Of a DNA stretch of 64,000 nt, positions 10,888 through 21,314 are shown piece by piece. The translations under genes were made by a program, and so were the position numbers. Source of the stretch: Collybiopsis luxurians FD-317 M1 (Eukaryota > Basidiomycota > Agaricomycetes > Agaricales > Omphalotaceae); NCBI GenBank assembly GCA_000827265.1, contig KN834753.1:7673-71672 (forward strand), given 5' to 3'. The stretch's first letter is position 1, and every line of letters begins with the position of its first letter. The notes beneath the pieces were generated by a model, which made no database searches, was not told the DNA's origin, and saw only the letters and a list, made by a program, of their open reading frames with translations.

Positions 10888-12587
10888 ATGCCATCAGTTG
10901 TTTCCCAGATATCAGAATCAAAGAAGTCTTCTGAATTTTCGACATCCGCGTCACAATGTTCGGATAGCCAAAAAAGGATCATAGAAAAGCCATCGTCTCC
11001 TCAGCTTCAAGCACCTGTTCGACGTTCCACCACCTCGCTTGTGGGGATGACCTGGGATGTCTCTGACCAGGTCTTGCACACTATCACGGGTGTCGCGCAA
11101 TGTACCTCAGTGCCCTATATGGGGACCGTTGCCGTTATAGCATACAGTATCTTTAACGCTGTTCAGGTTTGTAGCGATTTTCGAGGTTGAATCTACGGTT
11201 CTTGTTTGCTGATCCCTCTTTTCAATGCCCAGGGAGCCAGAAATAACCAGGATACTCTAAAACAGCTGGCATATCTTGCATGTAATACTGTCCAAGTTGT
11301 TTACGACACGTTCCAGGAGTTGCATGGGCACCCGCCGTCGATTCAGACCTCTTCTGGAGAGACGCAATCCGGAGCAGAACCGTTCTCATCGGACCCAACA
11401 TTGAACGCACATTTGTTAGAATTGATACAGTGCGTTTGAAAGACTTTTATGGTCGCACTATTCTGATTATTCAACCTCGGCCTCTCTCGCCTTACTAGAA
11501 CTTTACAAGATATCGACGATTGGATAAAATCGCTAGCCTCCCGGAACATCCTCCGCCGAGTCATTTCGTCGCGATCGGATTTGAACTTTATTCAGGATTT
11601 CAAGGATCGCTTGAAGCAAGCTATGGATAAATTTCAGGTATTTTGCTTATCCATGACTTGCAAGTCCATTTCGCGGATGAATCATTTATTCTGGTCTGTT
11701 CAGCTTCAATCTATGATAATTCTACGGTATTCCATGTCGCAGATTGCAGCCCAGCAGAAGGCGATGGAAGAGGAAGCAGTGCGTGTCTATTTCCAGCTCA
11801 TTTTCGTCTTCCCCTCTCTTCGCCAATTCAGATCGCCGCCATCACACTCCTTCGCTAGTTGACTGTTTATACCTATATCAAGTTCGCTTTTTTGTTATAT
11901 CACCTCCTCCGCATTCTCGTGATCCCCTTTATCCTTGTTCTTCCCTCAGGCTAACATATTATTGCAAAGGAACAACGTCATAAATCCACCCAACAGACTC
12001 TATACACAATCCATGAAGAGGTCAAGGACCAAAGTCAACAAATGCTCACAACATTGCCGCGGTATACGTACCCTCCTATCTCCTCCGAACTGAGCTCCCC
12101 ACAGTCGTCACTCTCAGAGTCCTCTTCATCGTTGAACCTGAACCCGTTCATTCCCCAAAACCACAATAACCGCCGAAACAGCGATAACCCATTCACCCAA
12201 GCCCTCGTGATGCCTCCTATCTCGTCTGAACCGAACTTCCCCTTACCCTCACGTTCGCCCTCTCCACTGTTGAGCTTGAACCCACTCTTTCCCCAAAATA
12301 ACAGCAATAACTCGTTCACTCGAGTCATGGCACTCTTAATAACGTCTACAGTTCAAGGCAACATCACGACGAATATATCTGGAGAGCTTCGTGCAATATC
12401 ACAGGTGGATGATTCGAAAAAGGAAGACTTCGACATTACTTTGGGCCGTCGAGGCATTTTATTGTTGGGCATGGGAATATTCTTAGTGTTGGGCATGTTA
12501 GTGTTCTTAGTGTTGGGCATGGGAGTGTTGACGATATGGATTTCGATGTTGATGTCGGTGGTCCGGGGATGCATGGAAGTTTTGTAA
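10888..12587 (+). CDS. Orphan HeLo/MLKL-NTD-like helical-bundle protein
   Basis: Five exons join in phase: 10888 to about 11166, 11232-11435, about 11506-11637, about 11715-11780 and about 11970-12587. The last uses an acceptor after CTAACATATTATTGCAAAG, where CTAAC serves as branch point. After a Ser-rich start, residues of about 60-230 read as amphipathic helices (VAQCTSVPYMGTVAVIAYSI, TLKQLAYLACNTVQVVYDTF, DIDDWIKSLASRNILRRVIS, FIQDFKDRLKQAMDKF). This pattern matches the MLKL-NTD/HeLo-like domains at the N-terminus of many basidiomycete STAND/NLR proteins. No NACHT or NB-ARC follows. Instead there is a Ser/Pro linker containing an internal duplication (PPISSE...LNPFIPQN / PPISSE...LNPLFPQN) and a hydrophobic C-terminus near residues 370-400. 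The C-terminal frame is uncertain, because an overlapping frame is also open over the tandem repeat. Cell-death or signalling function is inference from domain type only. Confidence 0.6.
12462..12535 (+). repeat. 24-bp tandem repeat encoding the hydrophobic tail
   Basis: The unit TTGGGCATG-TTAGTGTTCTTAGTG recurs about two and a half times. In the frame of the gene model it gives a Leu/Val/Gly/Met-rich segment (LLGMGIFLVLGMLVFLVLGM). In the next frame it gives a His/Gly/Val pattern (VGHGNILSVGHVSVLSVGHG) that stays open to 12745. Either could be the real C-terminus. Confidence 0.6.
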
Positions 12588-12862
12588 GCGATTCGGTCGG
12601 AGGTGCCAGAGCGAGCTATGATGGATATGATCATGAGTTTTGCGAGGTACGCTTGCACTCGTTGATACGCTCGCATTTGTTGATGGGCATAGACGAGGTT
12701 TTGGACGTTGGAGAGGTTCGTAATTTACGGGTATCTTTTTCCTAATCGTCGTTCTTCCGTATGAAATTGAGGAATGATGTTCAACTAATTCTCTCTCTTT
12801 CTTTCTCTCTCTTTCTCGTCTTTTTCTGCCCCTCCTCCTTCTAGCCACTCCTTCTCCTAGCC

Positions 12863-12983
12863 ACAGCAAAGAACCTCGAAATAGGCCTAAACTACGAGCG
12901 GCACTCGCTTAGGCGATACGCCAGTCTGCCGCGATCGTGGCTGATCTTGGCGTTGAGGAGGAGAATATTACTGTTGAATTAGA
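12863..12983 (+). pseudogene. Displaced 3'-end fragment of NOP13
   Basis: About 120 bp align with the last coding bases of the NOP13 gene at 5576-5697 at roughly 80% identity. Shared words include CCTCGAAATAGGCCTAAAC, ACGCCAGTCTGC-GCGATCGTG and GATCTTGG. Substitutions introduce a TAG within the equivalent coding frame (CGCTTAGGCG against GCCCAGGCG), and the terminal Lys codons are altered. Only the 3' end of the gene is present, so it is non-functional as a NOP13 copy. Confidence 0.8.
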
Positions 12984-13534
12984 TGGCTCACTGTTTCGGG
13001 GGTTACTTGGACTGGATTAAATATGCTATTATATTCACTACATCGTTAATGTACATATACGTTAGGTATACTTTCAGTCATTAAGTCATTCCTGCAACCG
13101 CGTGGAAAAGTTTACTACTCGTCTTTCTTCGTAAATATTGAATATCCTCTCCCTGTCCAGGAAGAAAGCTAGAAAGTTGGGTGGACACCGTCACGGTTCA
13201 ACTGCTCTTGTTGGAATTGCCCCGGCCTGTACTCGAGTACTTGGACAGTCAATCGGCCCCTATTTCATTTAAATTTTCAAGAACCCTCGAGGTCAAGCTA
13301 TCAAACATGAATGAACAAACATGGATGAACATACTTGCGTGCATTTTTCGCGGGTATAAGTTGTACGTCCTACGTACCAGGCTTCTAGGTCCACTTTCCC
13401 GCCTCGAGATCCCTTCAGCTCTTGCTTTTCTGCTGCTCAGAGAAGATTAAAATTTGAGCCCTGGTGGTTATATTGTAGTCTTTGCGCGTGTGCGCTCTCT
13501 CAGAGTCTTAGCCGGACATACAGTCGTTCGCAGT
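12984..13534. other. Gene-free stretch, promoter side of the secreted kinase-like gene
   Basis: No supported gene. An 89-codon open frame at 13181-13450 has no recognisable features and is not called. The last 100 bases should contain the promoter of the next gene; no clear TATA box was identified. Confidence 0.45.
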
Positions 13535-14663
13535 ATGCTCATTCCAAGCCTTCATTCTTCGAATATCATTATCTACTTGATCGCCGTCGCTCATGCAGCT
13601 CATATTACGGGGAGATCGCTCGGAGTAAGTCTGATTCGATCTATTGTTTTTTTAGAAATCCATAATCAGCTCCAATGTAGACAAGGTGGATCGAAGAGCC
13701 TTATTACAGCGATAAAGTCCTCACAGAGGACGACAAAAAAGTTTTTGGTCAGAATGCCATCTTTCGAGTCACCATTGCGTCCTGAGTCGATTCTGATCAA
13801 ATTATAGACACAACGATATCTAACTCACTATCCCTTGGCGCACAACTGACGGGGGGAAGCAACAACCGCGGTTTGTACGTGGTTCAAAACAAGTACCAAG
13901 AACACGAAGAAAATAGCTTGGTCGTCAAAGTCTTGAAAACTATTGACAATAACGCTTTTGCTGAGGTCAAGGCACTAAAAGACGTAGGAGATCTCGTTGG
14001 CGCCGGGATGCTTGCCCTTCCAGATGGGCCGGAATCAGGAAAAATTTTAAACAATGTCGAGGAGGCTGCGTCGAAGTCTGAATCCGAATCGACGTCCGGT
14101 AATGCAAAGACGAAACGGGTTCCAGTCATTATTATGAAAAAGAAACGCGGCGACGTATTGTTTACTATCTCCGCGTACAAGAACACTGACAGAAAGCAGA
14201 AGCGAGAATTGAGAGAGGAAACGTTGAATCTGATGTGCGAGGTTGTGGCGAATTATGCAATGAATAAGGGGGTGCTGCATAAGTGAGTACTATGACAGAA
14301 TTCGTCGCGCAATTGTTCCCTTTCTAACCGGTTCATCGTTAACCACCTTTCCACTTCTTCGTCTTGCAGCGACAATCACCCTATGAACGTTCTTGTAACT
14401 TTATCGCCCTCCGGAGACTCGGTCAGGATCCTGCAGCTCGTCGACTGGGGAGGAACTGGTACCTACAAAGTGAACAGGGAACTTGTGAAGAGGAATGAAG
14501 TGGTGAGTATTTATGGTTCGATCTCCCCTACTCCCATACTGTTCAGACCCTTGACACTCTTCGCTGATATTATTTCAATTATTTCATTGGAAAGATTGAC
14601 TTTTGCAAAATGGAGTCGGCTCCATTGTGGACGGAAATATCTTTCAAGCGAATGGGAGGTTAG
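13535..14663 (+). CDS. Small secreted protein with kinase-like catalytic-loop motif
   Basis: The ATG at 13535 begins a signal-peptide-like sequence, SNIIIYLIAVAHAAHITG. An upstream in-frame ATG at 13454 would bury this signal, so 13535 is preferred. Five or six exons join in phase. Introns follow GRSLG (GTAAGT), KKVF (GTCAGA), the HN codons (GTGAGT at 14284) and NEV (GTGAGT at 14502). The product is about 277 residues. Towards the C-terminus VLHNDNHPMNVLV (residue about 208) resembles the HxDxxxxN catalytic loop of protein or APH-type kinases. It is followed 15-20 residues later by LVDWGG, in the position of the Mg-binding D(F/W)G. A candidate VVKVLK lies upstream, but a classic glycine loop is not clear. 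Family membership is inference. A secreted, short, atypical kinase would be unusual. The 3' end just after the motif is short. Confidence 0.6.
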
Positions 14664-15153
14664 AAATTTAATGACACTGGAGGCGGAATCGAGGTTTGAT
14701 TGGTCATTTTGTGGGCTCGAGGGACGATACAAGTTTTGCTTTAATACCTATACCACACGAAAGAATAGTTCCTGAAGTTTCTAAGTAATAGAAGAAAAAA
14801 TCGAAATCGCAGTCCATCTACGTTACCAACAGATGCTTAAGAGCATCGAAGTCCATTCTTTGGGCTGAACGGTCCCTGATGTGTTTTACGCTTCGAGTGT
14901 TGAAGATGAGCCGAGAGCAAAAGAACGCCGTACGTCACATCACGACAATCGCACGTGTAAAACGTGCAACCCCGACGTAACTCCGTCACGCAGTAATAGT
15001 TCCGACGCAGGTACCAATCGAAGTCTCCTCACGTATTGGTTGCTACATCAATGCACAAATGAACGGTAAAAACATCGAACTAATGGTATTAACTAAACAT
15101 ATCATAGTAGGCCAGTGTGAAGCGTGCAACCAGAGGAAGGCTTTCCAGGCTCA
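14664..15153. other. Convergent intergenic stretch
   Basis: This lies between the 3' ends of the secreted kinase-like gene (plus) and the ART-like gene (minus). No gene or repeat was recognised. Confidence 0.5.
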
Positions 15154-16545
15154 TTAGATGTTTCCTCCGTGATGAATGCCCCATGCGACTATATTGTGCT
15201 GATAGTTGATAGGATTTTCCCGCGCAAAGGCCAGCAGCTGTTCCGCGCAGTTGAGAGAACGACTTCATTTCGCAAAACAAAGGAAACTCACGGCAGGATC
15301 ATTGACGGGGTAACAGTTTCCTGGCACAAAGTTGTTCAAGACACCAGTTGGAATAGATGCTTGATTTCCAGCAGGAGCTGTTCAATAAGATGTGAGTCTT
15401 TATGTAAGAAAGCAGCGTAAACCATAGACAAACTGGTGCCAAAAGTTCTCGTCAAGGAGGAAAACCTGACGACCTCGTTATTGGAAGTCATCCAGTTCGC
15501 AGTCGGTGCAAACTTGGGACTGAGCAGAGAATTGGCTCGCGTCCTCTGAGCAGCTCGCGAACTTCCTAGCATTTGAGCCGAGATCCATCCTTTCTTGACA
15601 GTTGACCAGGTTACATCAGATTTCAGATAGACGGTACAGATGCTGCCTCCAGGGTTGGAGTTAGCGAATACATCGGGGCTGTACGGTAAAAAGGTAAATA
15701 AAGACAATAAGAAAGAAGAATTCTACGAACGTATCCGCAACGTAGAGACCTGTGCCAAGCGCCGCGTTGAATACGCCACTATTGAAACTGTTATGCGTCA
15801 AATATTTTCTTGTGTTGCCCTGGGTATAAGATGTACATTGATATTCTTTCAATCCAGGAAGGAAGGCCCTGACTCACCCTTGTGCCATGATATCCGAAGA
15901 AAATAGGCCCACCTCTCTTCCCGAAGTGGTCAGTAACATCATCAGATTCAGTCCCACCATTCGAGCTGTCAGCCAAGTGGTCCTCGCCGAAACTGTCAGT
16001 CTCGGTAGTGGGTTGCATAGTGCTTGTGTCATCATTGGATTCAGTCTCATCATCAAGGCTATCGTCTCCGTAACTGTCAGTCTCGGTCTCAGCGGTAGGT
16101 TGCGAGGTGCTTGGTGTGACATAATTGGATTCAGTCCCATCATCAAGGCTACCAGCCGAGTAGTCCCTCTCGAACAGGCCAGTCTCGGTGGGGGGTTGCG
16201 CGGTGCTTGAAGGTGCATAATTGAATTCAATCCCACCATCGGGTCTGGCAGCCGAGTATTCCTGGAGTTCATGTTATTCTTTACGCAGATTCACAAACTC
16301 GAAGAGGACCTACAGGTGCAAGGGGTGCAGTTGCACCTGCGCCGGTATCTGTGCTGCTTAATGTCTATATAGACTCAGAGTCAGCAGTGCCAATACGAAA
16401 ATGAAATAACGCATTCAATGCTCACCGACGGTGCTGTGTTCCAACTGCCGCTACTTTGCACGTTCGCCGCGTTTTCGTTCAAAGGAGCAGCATAGGCGAA
16501 CGCGGTGAAAGCGAGAAGAATGTGAGTAACGCTGAGAAAATGCAT
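15154..16545 (-). CDS. Secreted protein with ADP-ribosyltransferase-like core
   Basis: The ATG at 16545 opens a classical signal peptide (HILLAFTAFAYAAPL, cleavage after AYA likely). A short second exon is followed by an acidic Thr/Glu/Asp region (about 15990-16230) built from three diverged repeats around DDGTESN/DDETESN and QPTTETDSFGEDH. The downstream core begins with GGPIFFGYHGT, then about 25 residues later GTGLYVADT, then SNPGGSICTVYLKSD. A YHGT motif followed by GxGxYxAD is the hallmark order of PARP/diphtheria-toxin-type ADP-ribosyltransferases (H-Y-acid class). Introns at about 15853-15900 and 15675-15740 interrupt the core. The model ends HNIVAWGIHHGGNI at 15154. The product is about 300 residues. 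The third catalytic residue could not be assigned confidently. The target, activity and any toxic role are unknown. Exon joins are proposals and the gene appears unbroken. Confidence 0.6.
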
Positions 16546-16839
16546 GGCTTGGTGATTTAGTTCGTGAAGATGCTAGTGGGGTTCGTCTCGGTCCTGCCGA
16601 TACAATGAAAGCTCCTGGCTTGAAGAAACAGGGCTGCATTTTCTTCCCTTATAACTGGGTGAAACTGAATACCCGTACAAAAGAGGATATTGGCGCGATA
16701 TATGGGAGACCGCTATGAAAGTTGCGGGGAACTGTCGAGAGCGCTGCACGTAGTTAAACAAAAGGAGGAACTGGAGCGCTCTGTTGAACACGATGTGCCA
16801 GAGTTACATCGCATCCGCACTCGATGCGACCGGAAGTCT

Positions 16840-17310
16840 TCACTTGGTGGTAATCTTTGAGGACATCGTTCCGAGAGTTATTGACCCCGTACTATCGCTG
16901 GCGAGTAAGACCAGAAAAAAGAAATAACTATCTGACAGGTCAAAATTATCTGCTAAAAGTACGGTGATCTGATACGGATTTGATATTCTGCGGATGAATG
17001 AGCACGAACCGCCTCCAAAAAATTCGAGAAACAACTTACAGATCTTCGGATTGAGCCCCGCAATGTACTCAATGGAAAAGTGAGCCATGCGGCAAAAAAC
17101 AGCAGCGTCGTTGAATCTCTTAGGAGAGATAATCGTTCCAGATTGATCCTGCTCCAGCTTCCCTTTGAAGAAAGTTTCGGACGTTAAATTGATCACCGGA
17201 ACCTCCCCATTCTCCTCGAAGTAGTTTGCGTCCGTACATCACCACTGATGACCGCACTCCAGGCTAGCAGAACAAGAGTGATGTAAAACGCCAGCTGCTC
17301 CGTACATGTT
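16840..17310 (-). pseudogene. Possible remnant of a small secreted-protein gene
   Basis: At about 17300-17220 a hydrophobic, signal-like stretch (LAFYITLVLLAWSAVISGD) is readable but lacks a nearby in-frame ATG. The following segment continues in another frame as NYFEENGEVPVINLTSETFF, then RFNDAAVFCRMAHFSIEYIA. An intron-like GTAAGT at about 17043 and a final segment ending at 16840 follow. The frame change and missing start suggest a decayed gene, but an unrecognised short intron could reconcile it. No family was recognised. It sits next to the ART-like gene on the same strand. Confidence 0.3.
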
Positions 17311-17908
17311 CCGCACACTTTCCTACCCCATTGTCTGATATACTATTATCGTTACTTCTGCCCAAACCGCGCATAGCGATAAACCATGACCCCGGTCGAG
17401 TCAACGCTTTTTCTTGGTTTATTTCATCCATCTCCGCTCATGTTTCCTTGAAACCTTGATCTAGTTCTTGATAATCAGAGGGACCGATTGACAGGCATAC
17501 ACAGAACTTGTTTGCAGGATAGGCTGAAGCAGCTCACTAGCGAAGTAGAGCGGAGGATGAATAGGAGACGTGGAAAAATTTCAGATCAGCCAAGCCTGCT
17601 GAAGTTCGCTTACTCCAGGGGACGAGTCCGGATTACAAGTATTATAAAATCCTCTCAACATAGTGCATACCATACAAATTATACTTCGATATACTGTACC
17701 ATACCCAAAAAACAAAAAAACAAAAACAAAAAAACAGACTGTACAAAAAACATATATGATATCCAATCTAAGTATGCGCGCATCAAAAAAATAGCCCCCT
17801 AGCCAAAGCAGTGATTCGAAATCCAAACACCAAGAAAAGCTCAATACCTCCTAAACGAACAAATGAACGTCCAGAAAGTCCTCCGAGTCACAGCCCATAT
17901 TCATTGTT
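17311..17908. other. Gene-free stretch
   Basis: This contains an A/C-rich simple stretch (about 17700-17745, aaaacaaaaaaacaaaaac). It is the 3' flank of the Zn2Cys6 gene. Nothing else was recognised. Confidence 0.5.
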
Positions 17909-20640
17909 CTACGCAGGTGCACCAGCCGGCGTCTCCGAATTCAAATTCTCCATAAACGTCGCCCAAAACGAAGCATCCACCATGAGCATATCCGGCACAT
18001 CCGTCCATTCCTGCGCCATCCCCGAAAGTAACCATGAATTCGGATCCCCTGAAGGCGTCTGGGTCTGCGATCTTTTCTGCTGCTGCTGGGACTCATCCTG
18101 CCGGAGCTGAGAAGACGGCGACGACGATGACATCGATGAGGCTGACGGTGAAGACGAAGACGAAGATGACTGGGGGAACGGACACTCAAAAATACCCGTA
18201 TCCTGACGCGTTTCGTCCGCCGTGGTACGCTCCGCCGACATCTGCGGCATCACCCTCCCCGAATACTCATGCCCGTGCTCATGCCCATGCCCGTGTTCAT
18301 TCCCATGTTCACTCCCATGCCTCTTGACCGAAAAAACCTCCCACTTCTCCCCATGGGGCATCTGAACCGGATTCGAACTCGAACACGACTTCTCCTTCCC
18401 ACCCTTGGACGCCATATGCCTCGTCTCCCAAGCATGTATCAACCTCATAATCATGTGCGCACACTGTGCCGGTAAATGCTCAGGTGAATGCGCGATATGC
18501 GACAACTTCTCCGCCACGAGCGCGATCAGCTTGTCGTTGGCCCAGCCGAGATTGACACCGCTGAGTTGGTGCATGCTAAAATTGGAGATGATGATCCACG
18601 TCGCGGCAAAGGTGATTAGGTTGAAGACGTGGTCGGGCGCAGCGGCGAGGAGGGCAGTGTCGGTTTGGGAGAGGAAGATGGAGAGGACGTTTTGTGCAGA
18701 GTTGATCGCGTCGTTGCCGTAGATCAGGACGATAGGTATCCCTTTGAAGCGCGCACACGTCCAGGATTGACCATTGTGACCGTCCATAACGGTGCGCAGT
18801 TCCCGAAGGAAGTAATGCGATAGAACGAGACTCCAGCCGTGGAATTGGAGAAGGATCATGTCGAAGAAGAATTGTTCATACTGCGACACCACTGCACGCG
18901 ATAATATTTAGTATTACCAAGCACCCAAGAACAAGTAACACTTACTTGGTAAGGGTTTTATGAAACTCTCCATGCACGCAATACTTCTAATAACCTGCTG
19001 AGTCTCAATATAAAACGGCTCGAAATTCGACGGGCTGCGAAGTCGGATCTTGCAACCCTGTTCTAAAACCTCGAGCATCCTGGAAACGAAACCCAGACGA
19101 TTATTCCGAGCGGATTCAATGTCCTTGATACACGTCGGATCGATGAATTTCAGATCGGCTTCAGTAGTTCGAGAGACTGTGAAAGTCACGTTAGAGCAAA
19201 TCAAAGTGCAAAAAGTACGAGCATCGTACCAGGCGCTCGTCCAGTGCCCACACAAGTTCTAAACAATCGTTTGTAAGATAACATCCAGTGCATAGACCTC
19301 GAACAAAAAAACAAACTCACATCGACTCGGTCGTAGAAACAAGCAACCACAACCTCGTCTTCGCATTCAACTCATCCAAGCTCACCTCGGGATCCCCATC
19401 AGCCCCACCCATCCTCATCACCGCCTGCATCCTCACCACAGAAGCCTCCGACAACCCCAAATCCATCGCAAAACCAACCGCCGAAGAAGCCAACGCCCTC
19501 GCATCCCTCTTCGTACTATACCCCGCATTCGTCAACGGCGACCAAAGCGAAAGGATCAACAAAGCCTCGATGGATTCAGGCTTGGGATCAAAGCCCCCCA
19601 TGAGATGATTGAGAAATAGCCTTTCAGTGAGTTTCTGGAGTCTCGGGGATACAGACGCGCGTGTGACGGCGTCTAAATGTCGAGCGGCGACGGTACATCG
19701 GATGAGGTCGAGGAGAGGACTAGATCCGGAAGCTTGGTCCAGTCGTCGGGGGGAAAGACATAGCCAGGGCGCGTAGCGCAGTTCGAATCTTTAGATAGGA
19801 GCCGCCCAAAAAGATACATTCATGAGTCCCTTGAACCGTATAGAAAAGAGTAGAGAAACAGACGTACATCTCAAGCAACCGACTTATCTGATCCTTCGAC
19901 AAAACCGAATCAAGATCCCGATCCGCTTCAGAAAGGCCTCCTCCTATTCGTGACGGTACGAAGGAAGGATACGGATTGTTCTTGCTCGCCAGCTCTTGAA
20001 TAGCCAATATCGGAACCGTAGTCCAATCGAAATCCCCCTGCGCAACCGACGGACCCCAAGGGACGTTACAATCCGGAACGAGATCCTCCGGGCAGAGCAG
20101 TTCCCTGACATGCTTTACGCTGCGAGTGTTGGTGCTGGTGCTGGTGCTGGCATTGGCATTTGTAATTGTATTCGCACCAATATTACCGCGATTGTTAGTA
20201 TGATTATGCTGATAACCCTGATCTGAAGAACTAGAAGGAGTAGGTGAAGGCAGCTGGTTGCCCGGATGCAAAGGAGGAGTGGGAGTAGATAAAGAAGCTG
20301 CTGCAGCAGGGGAAGCAACCTGCAACGATTCCGGGGACGAAGCACTGCTGCTGCTGCTTGCAATTGGATTATTGACAAGAATAGCCCGCGAAGTCAATGG
20401 TTTAGATTGAGAAGGGGGAAGATGAATGATATTCGAGGCTTCAAAAGAGCAGGGGACATTTAAAACTTTGCAGCGATGACAGGTTAGGCTACCAGCCGCA
20501 GATAATCCATCTAATAATTCGCAACGAGTTTTGTGTTTCCTGCATTGAGCGCAGGCTTGACTCGCTTTGGAACGCTTTGGAGGGTTGGCTGGACCGGAAG
20601 ATGAGTCGTGTGGTCGTTTGGACATGGTTGCGTCAGTCAC
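17909..20640 (-). CDS. Zn2Cys6 fungal-type transcription factor
   Basis: This is a nuclear DNA-binding regulator of the Gal4 class. The start is at 20640 (a second Met is at 20625). The binuclear cluster is C30-x2-C33-x6-C40-x13-C54-x2-C57-x6-C64 (CAQCRKHKTRC...CHRCKVLNVPC), preceded by a basic PPKRSKAS segment. A low-complexity Ser/Asn linker follows. The regulatory middle-homology part is readable across exons: SKDQISRLLEM, RYAPWLCLSPRRLDQ, LTERLFLNHLMGGFDPKPES, AVGFAMDLGLSEASVVRM and TRLWLLVSTTESM. The last exons carry FYIETQQVIRSIACMESFIK and a His-rich segment (HGSEHGNEHGHGHEHGHE), then a Ser/Gln-rich tail ending PAGAPA. Introns are at about 18893-18955, 19256-19318 and 19790-19870. Targets cannot be predicted, although the nearest minus-strand neighbour is a membrane protein. 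Confidence 0.85.
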
Positions 20641-21314
20641 AAAAGCAAAGCGGCCGGTACTGCCGTCGGAATTTCCAGCCAGCTTACGCCTACGGAATAC
20701 GTATGCTCACGGCAACTTTACCCTGATCTTGGACGGAATGCTAAAATGTATTACGACCAGGGGTAGAATCCAACATCCACAGGCTAATAACAGATACACC
20801 GTTCTAAATTACGAATCTAGAGAGGGTCGTCTCTAGGTATATGTTGTGTATATAAGCAAAGGAAGTTGGGGGAGGGAGGGGGATGCGCGATGCGGATAGC
20901 AGGAAAGGCAACAAGGGAAAAACCTTGTTGCCCGTCTCACAAGTGAAACAAACCGCAGACCAAAAGAATATATGAACGACAGGAATAGACACAACGCAGC
21001 AGAAAAACAGTATACGCTATTGAAGGGGTACACTCGAAATCCTGACAACGGCGACCAAAACCAAAAGAGATGAAGAGATAAAATATTGCAGGTAAGACTA
21101 TAGCACACAGATCATGGGATGGATATAGCGAATGGGTAATGAGGGTGAGCAATGGATGGTACAGATACTTGAAAAATTGATACATGAGTAGGTGGTAAAC
21201 AGCCAAAGCACTGGCAACAGCCGAGCATCAGCAACCGAAAGATATCAGCGCGAAACCAAAGTTCCACGCACCGAAATCATATAAATAGATGCTTATATGA
21301 AAACACGGAGGAAA
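20641..21314. other. Upstream region of the Zn2Cys6 gene
   Basis: This contains the promoter side of the regulator and the 3' flank of the next minus-strand gene. No gene or repeat was recognised. Confidence 0.5.

Noticed and set aside
13181..13450. 89-codon frame upstream of the secreted kinase-like gene
   Set aside because: No conserved motif, no splice connection in phase to the downstream gene and unremarkable composition.
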